Shown here: positions 1 through 20,701 of the stretch, piece by piece
Layout of the letters: every line of letters begins with the position of its first letter
Position numbering within the stretch: position 1 is the first letter of the stretch
From: Collodictyon triciliatum
Taxonomy: Eukaryota > CRuMs
Length of the DNA: 20,895 nucleotides
Reading direction: 5' to 3'
Assembly (NCBI GenBank): GCA_043381765.1
Contig: JBHJMP010000096.1
Coordinates: 1-20,895 of the forward strand
Translations under genes and position numbers: made by a program
The notes under the pieces: generated by a model
Seen by the model: only the letters and a program-made list of their open reading frames with translations
Databases searched by the model: none
Told to the model about the DNA's origin: nothing

Positions 1-148
1 AGAAAAAAGAAAGAAAAAAGAAAGAAAAAAGAAAGAAAAAAGAAAGAAAAAAGAAAGAAAAAAGAAAGAAAAAAGAAAGAAAAAAGAAAGAAAAAAGAAA
101 GAAAAACAGAAAAACAGAAAAACAGAAAAACAGAAAAACAGAAAAACA
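1..148. repeat. A/G-rich tandem repeats at the left window end
   Basis: Positions 1 to about 105 repeat an 11-bp unit (AGAAAAAAGAA). From about 106 to 148 this changes to an 8-bp unit (CAGAAAAA). Both are near-perfect purine-rich arrays on the + strand. The other window end also finishes in an 11-bp array, so the window may be a contig bounded by repeats that stopped assembly. Confidence 0.9.
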
Positions 149-314
149 GTCACGAAATAGCGATCGAGGCGATGCTTTCCCCCAAGAAGATCCTGTTTTG
201 CCCGTTTAGTCTTCCTGTTGTCTCTACTGTTGCTTGCTTGTGATGAAAATGAGCACTCAAAACCTTTTTAAAATCACATTCCTGTGTTTCAGAAATTCCC
301 GGGCGATCTCGACT
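149..314 (+). promoter_or_regulatory. 5' flank / leader of the Kelch-RhoGEF-MORN gene
   Basis: This short stretch separates the terminal repeat from the first coding exon. An ATG at 249 is in frame with the chosen start at 315 and would add 22 residues. A possible 3' splice site (TTTCAG, just before AAATTCCC near 290) could instead mark the end of a leader intron. An isolated short ORF from the ATG at 172 (about 23 codons) is not supported by anything else. No TATA box or other promoter motif is distinctive enough to call in this AT-rich background. Confidence 0.3.
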
Positions 315-11184
<10,870 letters not shown>

Positions 11185-11528
11185 CGGAGCCGCCGCCACT
11201 CTTAACCACTGAACCCTTTTCTTTCCTTTGCCGTCTCGCTTTCCCTGTCAAAATAAAAAAATACGAGAAACGAAGGGAGAAAAAAAAACCAAAGATAAAT
11301 GCTCCAATCGAATACAAACGAACGCGTTTCTTTGACACTGTTTGACTCGCGCGTTGACACACGTTCCTTTCATACCCTTTTGCCAAGTATCTTCAGCAGA
11401 CGCACACGGTCCCTTCACTAGAAAAAAAGAAAAGAAAAGAAAAGAAAAAGAAACAAACGAAACAAACGAAAACAAAAGAAACAAACAAACAAACAAACAA
11501 AAAATAAAAAAAACCAGAGGCCAAGCCG
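11185..11528. promoter_or_regulatory. Intergenic region between the MORN gene and the arrestin gene
   Basis: Only 344 bases separate the stop of the first gene from the start of the next on the same strand. It holds a poly(A) signal (AATAAA, 11252-11257) for the upstream gene. An A-rich tract with AAAAG, then AAAC/ACAA units, runs from about 11420 to 11515 directly before the arrestin ATG. Any promoter of the arrestin gene must lie here. Open frames crossing this region on either strand are low complexity. Confidence 0.55.
11252..11257 (+). terminator. Poly(A) signal AATAAA of the Kelch-RhoGEF-MORN gene
   Basis: The canonical hexamer lies 68 nt after the TAA at 11182-11184, in a short intergenic space. 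Position and strand suit 3' end formation of the upstream gene. Confidence 0.5.
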
Positions 11529-14500
11529 ATGGAATCCAACACACGCCTGCGCATCACCTCCACAAGCTCGTCCACGGCGTCCATGGAACTCGGACAGGCT
11601 CTCGGGCTGGACTCACAGACGGATCGGACGGCCTACAAACACTCGCTTCCCCGCGGGTTTGCGCTTTCGCCCACACGGGGCGGCACAAACGCGCTCTTTG
11701 CCACCGCTTCGGCGCCAAACGTCCTTTCCGAGCCGACCGTAACAAAGCCAACATCCGCAGCAAAGACAAAGACAAATACAAAGACACAGACACCAACACA
11801 GACACTGCCGGCTTCAGCAACGAGCGACCCGCACAGCGCAGCCGCCTCGCCCGAGTCGCAGAGGCCCGTTGCTGCGTTGGCTCGCCTGCGCAAAACTCTG
11901 TCGCCGACCCGCTCGCTCAACTCAGTGATTCCCGCCCAGACAACCTCAGAATCCGCCGCCTCCTCAAACCGCCGATCGGCCGGGCACGCAAGTGCGGGTC
12001 TGCAGTCAACGCCGGTCGGTGCGCCTGCTGCAAAGGCTTCGGCTCTGCTTCTGCAAAAGGGCCCGTTTGCTCTCGAGTGTGCGCAGCTTTGCGTCACAGG
12101 CGGTGCTTTCCTCCATGGCAGAGTTCATCTGCGCTCGGCTCGTGGTTTCCTCGCTCACAAAGTTTCTCTGCGTGTCTACGGTTTGTTCCTATCTGTATTT
12201 TATTGGATATGTTTGTGATTTTTTTTTTGTGTGTGTTTGTAATTATGATTGAGATTATGGTTCTGGTTCTGGTTCTGTTTTGTTTTTATTGACTGTTACT
12301 ACATTCATGTCTCCTCTGATATGGCGCTCATCGTTGTATAGACAACGCATCCGATACTGCTGCACATGTCCAGCACGAAGTTGACCTTTACAGCAGCGGT
12401 CATCCGGAGCGAGAGATAGCTATTGCACCTGGGATATATGCCTTTCCTTTCAGGGTTGCTGTATGATACCTCTCTTACATCTTTTCTTCGTATCTATTAT
12501 CCGTTATTTTCTTTACATTTTTGCTGCATGGATTCATTCATAAATAGTTTCGAATTGAATGACCTAATTCTTTTCATACTACGAATCATTTGTAATCATT
12601 CTATTTGATTTGATTTTACAACTTCGTTTTCGCTGGGCCATTTACATTCCTTTACTAATCGCTACATTGTTGTTTTTTTTCTTTTCATTATCTCGTAACT
12701 ATTGTAATCAAATAAAATAAAAACATCTAGTTCCCTCCAAATATACCCCCTTCGTTTCATCACTCTGGAATAGGAAAGTAGAAATTCATAGATCTATTTT
12801 ATTATGTATATACCAAATATATGCACACAGTGTAATCATTAAAGCATCTATACAGCTTTTTTTTTATTTGTATGTACCAATTCTATCCGATCTATCTCTT
12901 CCTATGTCTCTTATTTTGATAATCATGGCGATAGGGACGCTCAATTCCGGTCTCTAGCTCGCTGCATATATACTGCAGAAGCAATAATGACAAGATTAGA
13001 TGGCACAATTGTTCATTCGAGGTACGCTATAATATGTGAAACTATATCCCGCAATATGTAATGCTTTCATGCGAGTGATACCTTCAGGGTCCAAAAAGTC
13101 TCCATTCACATTCATATCTCTCACTATTTTGTTTATTCGGCTTTTGTTATATGCTTTCATTTTCACGAAAGCTCAAGCAACGTCGTCTGTATTGGAGAGC
13201 TTCTTGATTCAAACAATTTAGCGCTAAAGTCATCTCCGTCTTTCACATTCAAACAAGATATCCAAGCACCCTTCACTGTTGATGCCACCATATTCGACGT
13301 AACTTTTTAATTGCATCTTTTCTCCAAATCTTTGTTATGAGTACATTTCTCTATTTTATTTGTATTGTCAAAACCAATTGTAAGATTGAATCTTACAACC
13401 TTCTTTTATTTATAAAATATTGATATTTTCTTTTATTATTACCTTACACATAATTTTATGCACTACATTGTGCAGCGAGCTGGCTATACTTGGGATGGGA
13501 ATCCTCAATATGGGTTATGTTGTCGGGTAGCCGATGAGATCTCTGTACGTTTTCGGGTCAGTAACTTTCCTTGGGAGACTGTCGAAACCCAACAGCAACA
13601 ACAAAGTCAGCAAGATGTAAACTCTGTTAAAGTGTGTATTAGTTCTCTCGCTTTTATAAAAATTTTAACTTTTTTTTTTCGAAAAATCAAAATCTATAAT
13701 TTGAATTTCTTTTGCATTTTTTCAATTGTTTTAACAAATAAATAAAGTAAAAAAATAAAAATAAAAAAGGCTATAATAGCTTGTCCATGAAATTATTTTG
13801 TATAGATTATCTTCTCTGTATCCTTGGAGCGTACTGTTTCAGTTGAATCATCGGAAACATCAACAACCGAGAAGTGTACTGCTATAGATATTGTGAGTTC
13901 AAAAGAATCCGGTAAGATATATATTTTTCTACCTCCATTTAATGACTGCGAAGGATTCATACAAGTTATCCATACTTTAACCACCCAATAACATATTGTT
14001 CTTTCTTCAGGCCTCACACCAGTTTTTGTACTTTTTTTTAATGCACAACTTCCAATCAATTTAGTTATGCACGCTTTATGTCGAGATGACAGCATGCAAC
14101 AAGACATAAGTTTCTTTATCGGAGACTGTGTAATAAAGTCAAAAAGTGATTTGGAGTGTGAAAATCCAAGTAATCACATATTCACACCCACTGTCCAACA
14201 AAGTTCGAATTTTAAAGTGTCATATTCACTTGTTGCAACTGCAAAATGGGGCGACAAATTTTATCGTGGAACTTTCCCTGTGACTATATTTCAATCAGAG
14301 TTTTATCGCAGTCTCGTGGAGTTGGTAGACTTTTTTTTTAACCCATTATCTCATTCATCGATAGTTATTTATTTGTTAATTCATTAAAAATGCGTCGATA
14401 CCTGTACGAGCAATCTACTGGAATACTTTTTATGTGTTTGTCTTTTTCTTTTCTTTTCTTTTCTTTTCTTTTCTTTTCTTTTCTTTTCTTTTCTNNNNNN

Positions 14501-14705
14501 NNNNNNNNNNNNNNNNNNNNNNNNNNNNNNNNNNNNNNNNNNNNNNNNNNNNNNNNNNNNNNNNNNNNNNNNNNNNNNNNNNNNNNNNNNNNNNNNNNNN
14601 NNNNNNNNNNCTTTTCTTTTCTTTTCTTTTCTAGGAAAAATGATTATATTTAGTTTGTAGCAGTACACAAAACCTTACTCGATTTCTTGGGTCAGCATCT
14701 TCTGA
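11529..14705 (+). CDS. Arrestin-domain protein with long disordered N-terminus (nine exons, 548 aa)
   Basis: Exons: 11529-12180, 12342-12454, 12731-12777, 12935-13021, 13172-13298, 13476-13631, 13806-13911, 14011-14324, 14661-14705. The total of 1647 nt is in frame. An in-frame TAA lies just upstream of the ATG. Residues 1 to about 175 are Ser/Thr/Ala-rich with Ser-Pro sites. The arrestin N-like domain follows: GAFLHGRVHLRSA, EVDLYSSGHPEREIAIAPG, YAFPFRFPPNIPPSFHHSG. The C-like domain begins near RAGYTWDG and shows DEISVRFRVSN, VKIIFSVSLERTV and FKVSYSLVATAKWGDKFYRG. FPFxFPPxxPPSF is a hallmark of arrestin-fold proteins, which link membrane receptors or transporters to ubiquitin ligases and endocytosis. 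No PPxY motif was seen, so a Rsp5-adaptor role is not supported. A short polyglutamine run lies between the lobes. The last exon, across an intron with a gap, is the least certain. Confidence 0.8.
14325..14660. repeat. TTTTC pentanucleotide array with gap in the last arrestin intron
   Basis: (TTTTC)n covers about 14442-14494, then 116 N (14495-14610), then the same unit to about 14632. It is flanked by a GTAGAC donor and a TTTGTAG acceptor. The pyrimidine-rich array sits just upstream of the acceptor. ORFs of alternating Phe/Leu/Ser on one strand and Lys/Arg/Glu on the other are artefacts. Confidence 0.85.
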
Positions 14706-15160
14706 GGGGGACAATATCCTCTTCTTTTTGCTTTTCAAGCTGAACACAGTTCTGCGTTAAGTTTACTCGCCTAATCGAACATTTGTTCATGAGTTAAGGA
14801 GTTTGGGACTAGAAAAAAAAATGATGAGATGGATAGGTATTGCCGGAGGCCTCCTTCTTGCGTGCGTTCAGTCTAACAAAATACCAAGGAGCCACTGCTG
14901 ATTGATGGAATGAGTGACAAATACCAACAGGAAAACGGGAGGTCTCTTTATGAACCGACAGCGAATGTCTTCAAATAAGCAGAACAAAAGGACGTGTGTA
15001 TGAATGGTTACGACGGCAGGAGGAAGTGTGCAAGGAGTCAGGTGGGAAGGGAAGAGACTCAGCTGCTTGTCTATGCATCTGTGTTACTCTTCACGAAACG
15101 GTGTGCTTTCACAAGCAGCGAGATGAACTTCATAGAGCCCACCCGTCCACAAGCCTGTTT
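14706..15160. other. Non-coding stretch between the arrestin gene and the retrotransposon relic
   Basis: This is more GC-balanced than the introns around it. Only short open frames without recognisable domains are present (for example 14996-15256 on the + strand). It could be part of an older transposable element or 3' flank of the arrestin gene, but no terminal repeats, TIRs or coding similarity are visible. No poly(A) signal close after the arrestin stop was seen. Confidence 0.4.
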
Positions 15161-15985
15161 TTTCTTTTTTTATTTCTTTTTTTTTTTTTGAAAAGGGTGC
15201 TGTGGGCGCACAGTCGAAAGTACAGATTTTGTTACAAATTTATATACTTTATTTGAAATTAAAAATAAATTTCTTTATTTAGTTACACATATTTTATTTA
15301 GTTAAACTTTTCCAGAGGGAAAAATATATGTTTTTGTCCAGATTTAATGCATATACCTATGTCGGGTTCGTCGCACGAGGCACGGCTTTCCAGCCTGGCT
15401 ACATTTATTTCTCGTTCGGGTGACTCATTAGAGCGAGAGAATGCACGCACACTCCATAAGAACCACACCATATGTCCCCTTGTGACTGTCCGGAGTATTC
15501 TAGAGTCGTGGGTCATTTGGTATTGTGGGCCAAACAGGATGTCAGACACGCTGAGTCGGTTGGGAGGATAATCAAGCTCAGAGAGCATCTAGTGGGTAGA
15601 TTCTGTCACTTTTTAAGCAAGGGAGCACTTCACAAATGTGTGCTCGATAGAGTCATCTCCACTGTGGCACATGGTGCATTCTGTAGATGTCATTGCTGCA
15701 TGGACTACGCGCGCACCTATCCACAGCTCTCTGTTGGAGATATTGAGGAGTAGGGCGCGGTGTTTCGGGAGTAACTGAGGAATACGGGCTTGCTTCCAGC
15801 TTTTGACTATCGGCGGGTCTATAATGCCTATAGTTTCGGCCCAACGACTCATCTTCTCTGGTTTGTAGGGATTCGGGCTGATGATTTTACATCGAAACAG
15901 CTTGGAATAGCCATGGCCATCGAGAATTGTAGGGTCAGGTGCTTGCAATCTTGTCTTACCCTTCGTCTTCCAGCTTTAGCTGAGA
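15161..15985 (-). mobile_element. 5'-truncated non-LTR (LINE) retrotransposon tail, decayed
   Basis: On the - strand, from about 15975 down to 15298, one frame reads WKTKGKTRLQAPDPTILDGHG, SRWAETIGIIDPPIVKSWKQ and NRELWIGARVVHAAMTS. Then comes a zinc-binding cluster ECTMCHSGDDSIEHTFVKC (C-x2-C-x7-H-x4-C), then SELDYPPNRLSVSDILFG. This is the zf-RVT type region after the reverse transcriptase of many LINEs. Two in-frame stops (15613-15615 and 15589-15591) interrupt it. A 30-base T-rich run at 15161-15191 on the + strand fits the poly-A tail. The reverse transcriptase and endonuclease are absent, so this is a dead 5'-truncated copy. No target-site duplication could be identified. Confidence 0.7.
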
Positions 15986-16687
15986 GGTAAATCAAACAAT
16001 GAAAAAATCTATTTTTAGTAAATTAGTCATACAAAATATAAATATGTTCAGCGGATTTCAAACTAACTTACAGACAACAACCCGTTTTCTAGTCGTTGTA
16101 TGGTAGATGACGTGGAAATTCCAGAATAGTAGCTTCATTCGGAGGTGGCACATTGTTTATTTGACGCACGCGCGGCCAAGGGGCAGGTGTGACGAAAGGC
16201 AGGTGCGCAGGTTGGGGATGACGTTGGGTCCTGTTTCGATTAATGACACAGATTGATGACAGAGTATGGCGAGGTAGTGTGATGATGAAAATGACACGAC
16301 ATAGGAGCGCACTCGGAGAAAGGCAGTGTACTACGGAGGAGTTTATAAATCTCCAACTTTTCTCGTGGGTATCTCAGTACCAAGACTAATGACCCATGAA
16401 GGTATCCTTGGTGGCAAAGATGGTATGTGGATACCAGTAGAATCACGAAAATATCTTTGGATTGCTGGATTGCGTGAATAAATGAAAAAAGGAAGGACAG
16501 ACAGTTTTCCACTTTTTTTTATATGCTACCTCCAATTAAGATAACTTTCCATTATTATTTTAACATGGTATCCTGCCAAACATTTCTATCTGATTATCCA
16601 ATTTCTTTTAAAAAAAAGTTTTGAAACCACTTCCATGCATCATCCAAGTTCTACGATATCTTCCTGGTCTTTACAAGTTTCTGGAAG
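15986..16687. other. Intergenic stretch upstream of the mitochondrial-like gene
   Basis: No supported gene. An open frame on the - strand (16240-16512, 90 codons) is Cys/His/Leu-rich with no recognisable domain or splice context. A locally GC-richer block at about 16160-16230 (GCACGCGCGGCC and G-rich pieces) stands out from the AT-rich surroundings. The promoter of the gene at 16688 should lie in the last few hundred bases. Confidence 0.4.
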
Positions 16688-17527
16688 ATGAGGCCTATCG
16701 CTACACTAGTAACTCCCCTCCTTCGGTCAAGCCTCCAACTGAAGTCCCGTTATTATTCAACATCGCGTTATTTTACCACGTCTATCCGAGAGAAGCAAAA
16801 AGTAAGTCCAATCGTCGCGCCCGATCCTGTTTTTACCGATTTGATAGATAGATACAAGCAAATGAATACCTCGGATTTCCATCTTCCCTCAACTTTCAAT
16901 ATTACGAGTTATCCTCACAGACAACTTTAACTCCTATTTTTTCTAATGGATGCACCAAAGTTCTACCAACTTTCAGTGGACGCATACAGACTTCAGACCG
17001 ATGAGGCTTACAAGTTTCAAGGGCGACAAGAAGGCATATATGCCTGGCTAGCTTCTCCTTGTGTAAGTCCCTTTGTCATCTCCAACTGTCTTCACACCTT
17101 TCTTTGCTTCGCACTTTGAGACGGCTATTCATATGCCCCGATGCAGCGCAAGGCCGATGATGCCAACAATCCTGTAAATCATTTTGCGAGCTTTCTCAAC
17201 TCGTTGAAGCATCGAAATGTTCTCCCGTCATGGTGGACTAGCTCAGACGACACCGAAATTTCTGAATACGCTAAGGTTCTCAATTTTTTCTTCTGTTATA
17301 TTGCTCCTTTCAGTTTGGGTAAATGGTGAGGTTTTGGCTTAGGTTTGCCGGCGTTCGTTTGCTTAAAATCTCAAGTTTAACAAATATTTTTACCTAATAT
17401 TCCCAAAACTCGACATTCCCTCAAAGCCCATGGTACTTTATGCGCTGGAGCGCTCAGACCTGATGGACGTTGATGGGAATCAGACGGAGCGCTTTGTGTC
17501 TGTCAAATCGTTTATGGAGGCACTGAG
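16688..17527 (+). CDS. Unrecognised protein with mitochondrial-type presequence, 5' part only (four exons)
   Basis: Exons: 16688-16907, 16977-17062, 17147-17275, 17427-17527, giving 178 residues before the gap. Phases agree (1, 0, 0, 2). The N-terminus MRPIATLVTPLLRSSLQLKS, followed by RYYSTSRYFTTSIREKQK, is rich in Arg/Lys/Ser/Thr with no acidic residue for about 35 positions, a mitochondrial targeting pattern. Next come PDPVFTDLIDRYKQM, MDAYRLQTDEAYKFQGR, NHFASFLNSLKHRNVLPSWW and PMVLYALERSDLMD. The DAYR...DEAYKF...FL...LPSWW order recalls a region in some fungal MYND-finger-associated proteins, but no zinc finger is seen and the resemblance is from memory. An alternative start at 16621 in another frame with a good donor (AAAAA|GTAAGT near 16801) cannot be excluded. 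The 3' part lies in or beyond the gap. Confidence 0.5.
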
Positions 17528-17552
17528 GTAGAGGGTTTCTGTGTCTCTGCCT

Positions 17553-18067
17553 NNNNNNNNNNNNNNNNNNNNNNNNNNNNNNNNNNNNNNNNNNNNNNNN
17601 NNNNNNNNNNNNNNNNNNNNNNNNNNNNNNNNNNNNNNNNNNNNNNNNNNNNNNNNNNNNNNNNNNNNNNNNNNNNNNNNNNNNNNNNNNNNNNNNNNNN
17701 NNNNNNNNNNNNNNNNNNNNNNNNNNNNNNNNNNNNNNNNNNNNNNNNNNNNNNNNNNNNNNNNNNNNNNNNNNNNNNNNNNNNNNNNNNNNNNNNNNNN
17801 NNNNNNNNNNNNNNNNNNNNNNNNNNNNNNNNNNNNNNNNNNNNNNNNNNNNNNNNNNNNNNNNNNNNNNNNNNNNNNNNNNNNNNNNNNNNNNNNNNNN
17901 NNNNNNNNNNNNNNNNNNNNNNNNNNNNNNNNNNNNNNNNNNNNNNNNNNNNNNNNNNNNNNNNNNNNNNNNNNNNNNNNNNNNNNNNNNNNNNNNNNNN
18001 NNNNNNNNNNNNNNNNNNNNNNNNNNNNNNNNNNNNNNNNNNNNNNNNNNNNNNNNNNNNNNNNNNN
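17553..18067. other. 515-N assembly gap between convergent genes
   Basis: The + strand gene from the left and the - strand helicase gene from the right both run into this gap unfinished. It is the only gap here with a length other than about 100, so it may be a paired-read estimate. It looks too small for what should be missing. Confidence 0.95.
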
Positions 18068-18194
18068 TTCACATCAATTGTTCCCTTCCTTGAGGAGCAA
18101 AACTAGTTTTGTTGGTTTGTTGACTTTAAAGGAAATCTCAAAAACTTGGTTCATGAGAATTGGAATAAAAAAATGAAACGAAGCAATTTTTTAC
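18068..18194 (-). other. Intron sequence of the helicase gene next to the gap
   Basis: The donor GTAAAA (complement of 18189-18194) follows the exon ending KPSLV. No exon matching the expected next helicase block (motif IV, of the FCxTRKG kind) is visible on the - strand before the N run, so this is taken as intron. Confidence 0.5.
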
Positions 18195-20206
18195 CACCAG
18201 CGAGGGCTTTCCATTATTGTGTTCCAGGATGATATCCAAAACTTTATAGTTTAAATTCTTATCAAACATATAGTAATTTTTGGCAGAGCTGATATCATAC
18301 CCGATTACTTTGTGAGTAAGTTTTACTGGTCTGTAGTTCTCTCCAAATCTGATATTTTAATGTTATATTCAAGAATTGTGTAAATCTCAAAAAAAAAAAA
18401 CACAAAATATACTTTTTTGTTGCAACTGTAGGTGCTCCAATCCAAGTGGCAATATCATCGATGTTTGGAATTGTTGCCGATAAAGCTACAAATCTTAGAG
18501 AAGATATAGGTAATCCATGGTCCACATGTGCCATTTTCATCGATTTTAGTCTTCCTATTACGACCTTTGAAATATTTGCGTTTTTTTTAAAAAAAAAAAA
18601 TCTCTCGAACTAAAATATTTTTATTTAAAACAAATAAACCTCTAAAGTCGAGCCTCTCGTGTCTTGTTTTAAGAAATATATAAGTCGAATATTAAAAATT
18701 TTAAAGTGAGGCGATATTTTTTTCGTTTTTTTATTTTGAAAAAAATCTATAGATACCAGTTAGCATGTGAACTTCATCAATGCATACAAGACCCACTGAA
18801 CATAAAACTGAATAACGTTGGTGATTATTCGACTTTCGTGTAGTTACATCTAACTTCTCAGGAGTTGTTACTCTACATAAGAAACCCCATAGGAGTAAAA
18901 TCAGAAAAGTAGAAAAAAAATTAGGGATATCATTGATTAAAATACATTATATCAGCATCTCTCAAACTCGAAAAATCCTTGACAGAACTGTCTTGGTCAC
19001 TGGTAAGCTCTTGGCCTATGAAACACGCAAATTCAAATCTCATTACTCATTACAAAAAAAAAAAAAAAAGAAAAAAAAAGGGAAGTATGTAATGTATCTT
19101 TAATGCATTTATATGTCAAATTTTACATTTCACGCCAAGTTTGTAGAATTTTTCTCTCCACTCAACCAACTTCTGCTGACATAGAGCCTAGTTTAATAGA
19201 TTTTGATCATGAAATCAAATATTAATTGGTTTAAATATTTAGGCTTTAATCTACCTTGATTGGTGCGAGATATATGACTTTGATATTTTGTCTTGTTCTA
19301 TTCCGATGTTCAAGGATTCGTAGTATAGCTAACTCGAATATCACTGGAATGTATAATAATGAATTTCCCAAAGTTATTGGATTAATCACCTGCTTTTCTA
19401 GGCATACTTATCGTATTATTTTCATATATGATAGGATATCCTTTCAGTAGTATGGATTTAATGCATGTGTTAAGGAAAGAGTTATTTACCTGTCTTCCCA
19501 CTTCCTGTTGGAGCTTTTTTTTTTTTTGAAAGAGGAGGGGGAGGCATTTAGATCGTTAATAATTTATAATTTGTTCATTTTTTTTCTTTGCTCCAATTAC
19601 CAATATTGTCAATTCCCGACGATATAGGCTGATCGGAATTGTTGTATAGTTACCTGAAACGACGACATTGCAATCATCTTGGTATACCATATTTGCGCAC
19701 TCACTCTGCATGCGATTAAAATATTCGAAAGAAAATACGGTAGCATTTTCATGGATGACAGAATCAACCCTCACTAACTCCCTGGAGTGTGCACCAATAT
19801 CTACTGCACTCCTAATTTCGGCTGTCACGTGTGTCTTCCCCAGAACACTCGGGAAAGATGTACTATTCGTTCTCTGTGGAGGCGATGAGTTTGAAACAAA
19901 GAAATTTCCCATCTCTTCGTCTGACGATTCTGAATCAAAAATCAACTTTTCTTGTACCAAATCATCGTCTGATAGGAAGTTCTCTGTGTTCTGAGACTCT
20001 TGGAAAAAATTGTGAGTCGTTGACAATCCTATGTCCTTTCTCTGATAGGTATCATGTACATTGAAGGGATGCACCCGATTCTGGGTGTGAGGATAGCTCA
20101 GTATATCGGTCACCCCTCCATTTTGGGTTTGCGTCAGCCAAGGAAGCAGCAAACTATACAAAGTAGGGCCCACGTGGCATTTATTGCATAAGTAAACGAC
20201 TGCCAT
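18195..20206 (-). CDS. HFM1: MER3/HFM1-type meiotic DNA helicase, N-terminal nine exons
   Basis: Exons on the - strand in order: 20206-19654, 19513-19490, 19343-19255, 19187-19127, 19015-18946, 18872-18757, 18662-18640, 18564-18413, 18348-18195. Phases close throughout (1242 nt, 414 codons). Helicase motifs in order: pre-motif FSFEYFNRMQSECANMVYQ, Walker A APTGSGKT, IYLAPIKALCQQK, Ib region ELTSDQDSS, IVTTPEKLD, Walker B DEVHML, RGSTLEVVIGRLKSM, motif III LSATIPNIDDIATWIG, then FGENYRPVKL and FDKNLNYKVLDIILEHN. The order and the single N-terminal cassette fit Ski2-like HFM1/MER3, which unwinds DNA joints to promote meiotic crossovers. The first 140 residues are acidic and Ser-rich without a known fold. 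An in-frame stop lies 27 nt upstream of the ATG, but a splice acceptor near 20196 could instead join an earlier exon. Motifs IV-VI and the Sec63 domain are missing (gap). Confidence 0.88.
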
Positions 20207-20701
20207 ACAATCGTTGAATTTAATTTGCTCTCAATTATAGCATCGTATTACCGGCAGAAATACATATGTGAGAAACATAGAAGGAATCATATCTACCTAT
20301 CCACTTTTTGGTTCATTACCCGCCCTTGGTCTGTGAAGAGATGCCTGGAAGTCATGGTTTCTAAAATTAAATGCGTTTGTCTTGATAGGATTGATTTCTC
20401 AGCTTGCTGGGCGGGTTATCGAGAAGGTATGTGTATCGATGTAAGAGATGATATTTGAGACAATGCGTTCATTATCTTGCGGCCAGCGTGTCTTTATATC
20501 TGCGGTGAGTGGGAAAAAAAAAATGTAGAAAAATCTGCATGAGATGCTTCGCATTCCACGTGGCGACTTTTCCTCAGAAAAAGAAAGCACATTTCCATTT
20601 CGTATACTAAGTACCGTACGATTATTGGAGCTATCTCCAAAAGCGGATATGATACCGCCAAATAATTTACATGGGATTAAGCTGGATTTTTTCCGCTATA
20701 C
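20207..20701. other. Right flank without a supported gene
   Basis: Two overlapping open frames, one on each strand (20225-20458 + and 20399-20590 -), lack recognisable domains and flanking splice logic. The region could hold the promoter or earlier exons of the helicase gene, which is read leftward from here. Nothing more can be supported. Confidence 0.4.

Noticed and set aside
11342-12292. A 316-codon open frame over the arrestin first exon
   Set aside because: It is in a different frame from the one that splices into the arrestin domain; its length comes from the GC-rich, stop-poor exon. The antisense frame 11633-12097 is rejected for the same reason.
14384-14668. Lys/Arg/Glu-rich and Phe/Leu/Ser-rich frames
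   Set aside because: Translations of the TTTTC array and N run in an intron.
17512-18176. Two frames of nearly 200 codons across the 515-N gap
   Set aside because: They consist almost wholly of unknown residues.
19668-20064. Open frames on the + strand opposite the helicase N-terminus
   Set aside because: They are shadows of the - strand exon, which joins in phase to the Walker A exon and carries the expected pre-motif block.
20225-20590. Two small overlapping open frames on opposite strands
   Set aside because: No recognisable domain, no splice context and no composition signal; left as unassigned flank.
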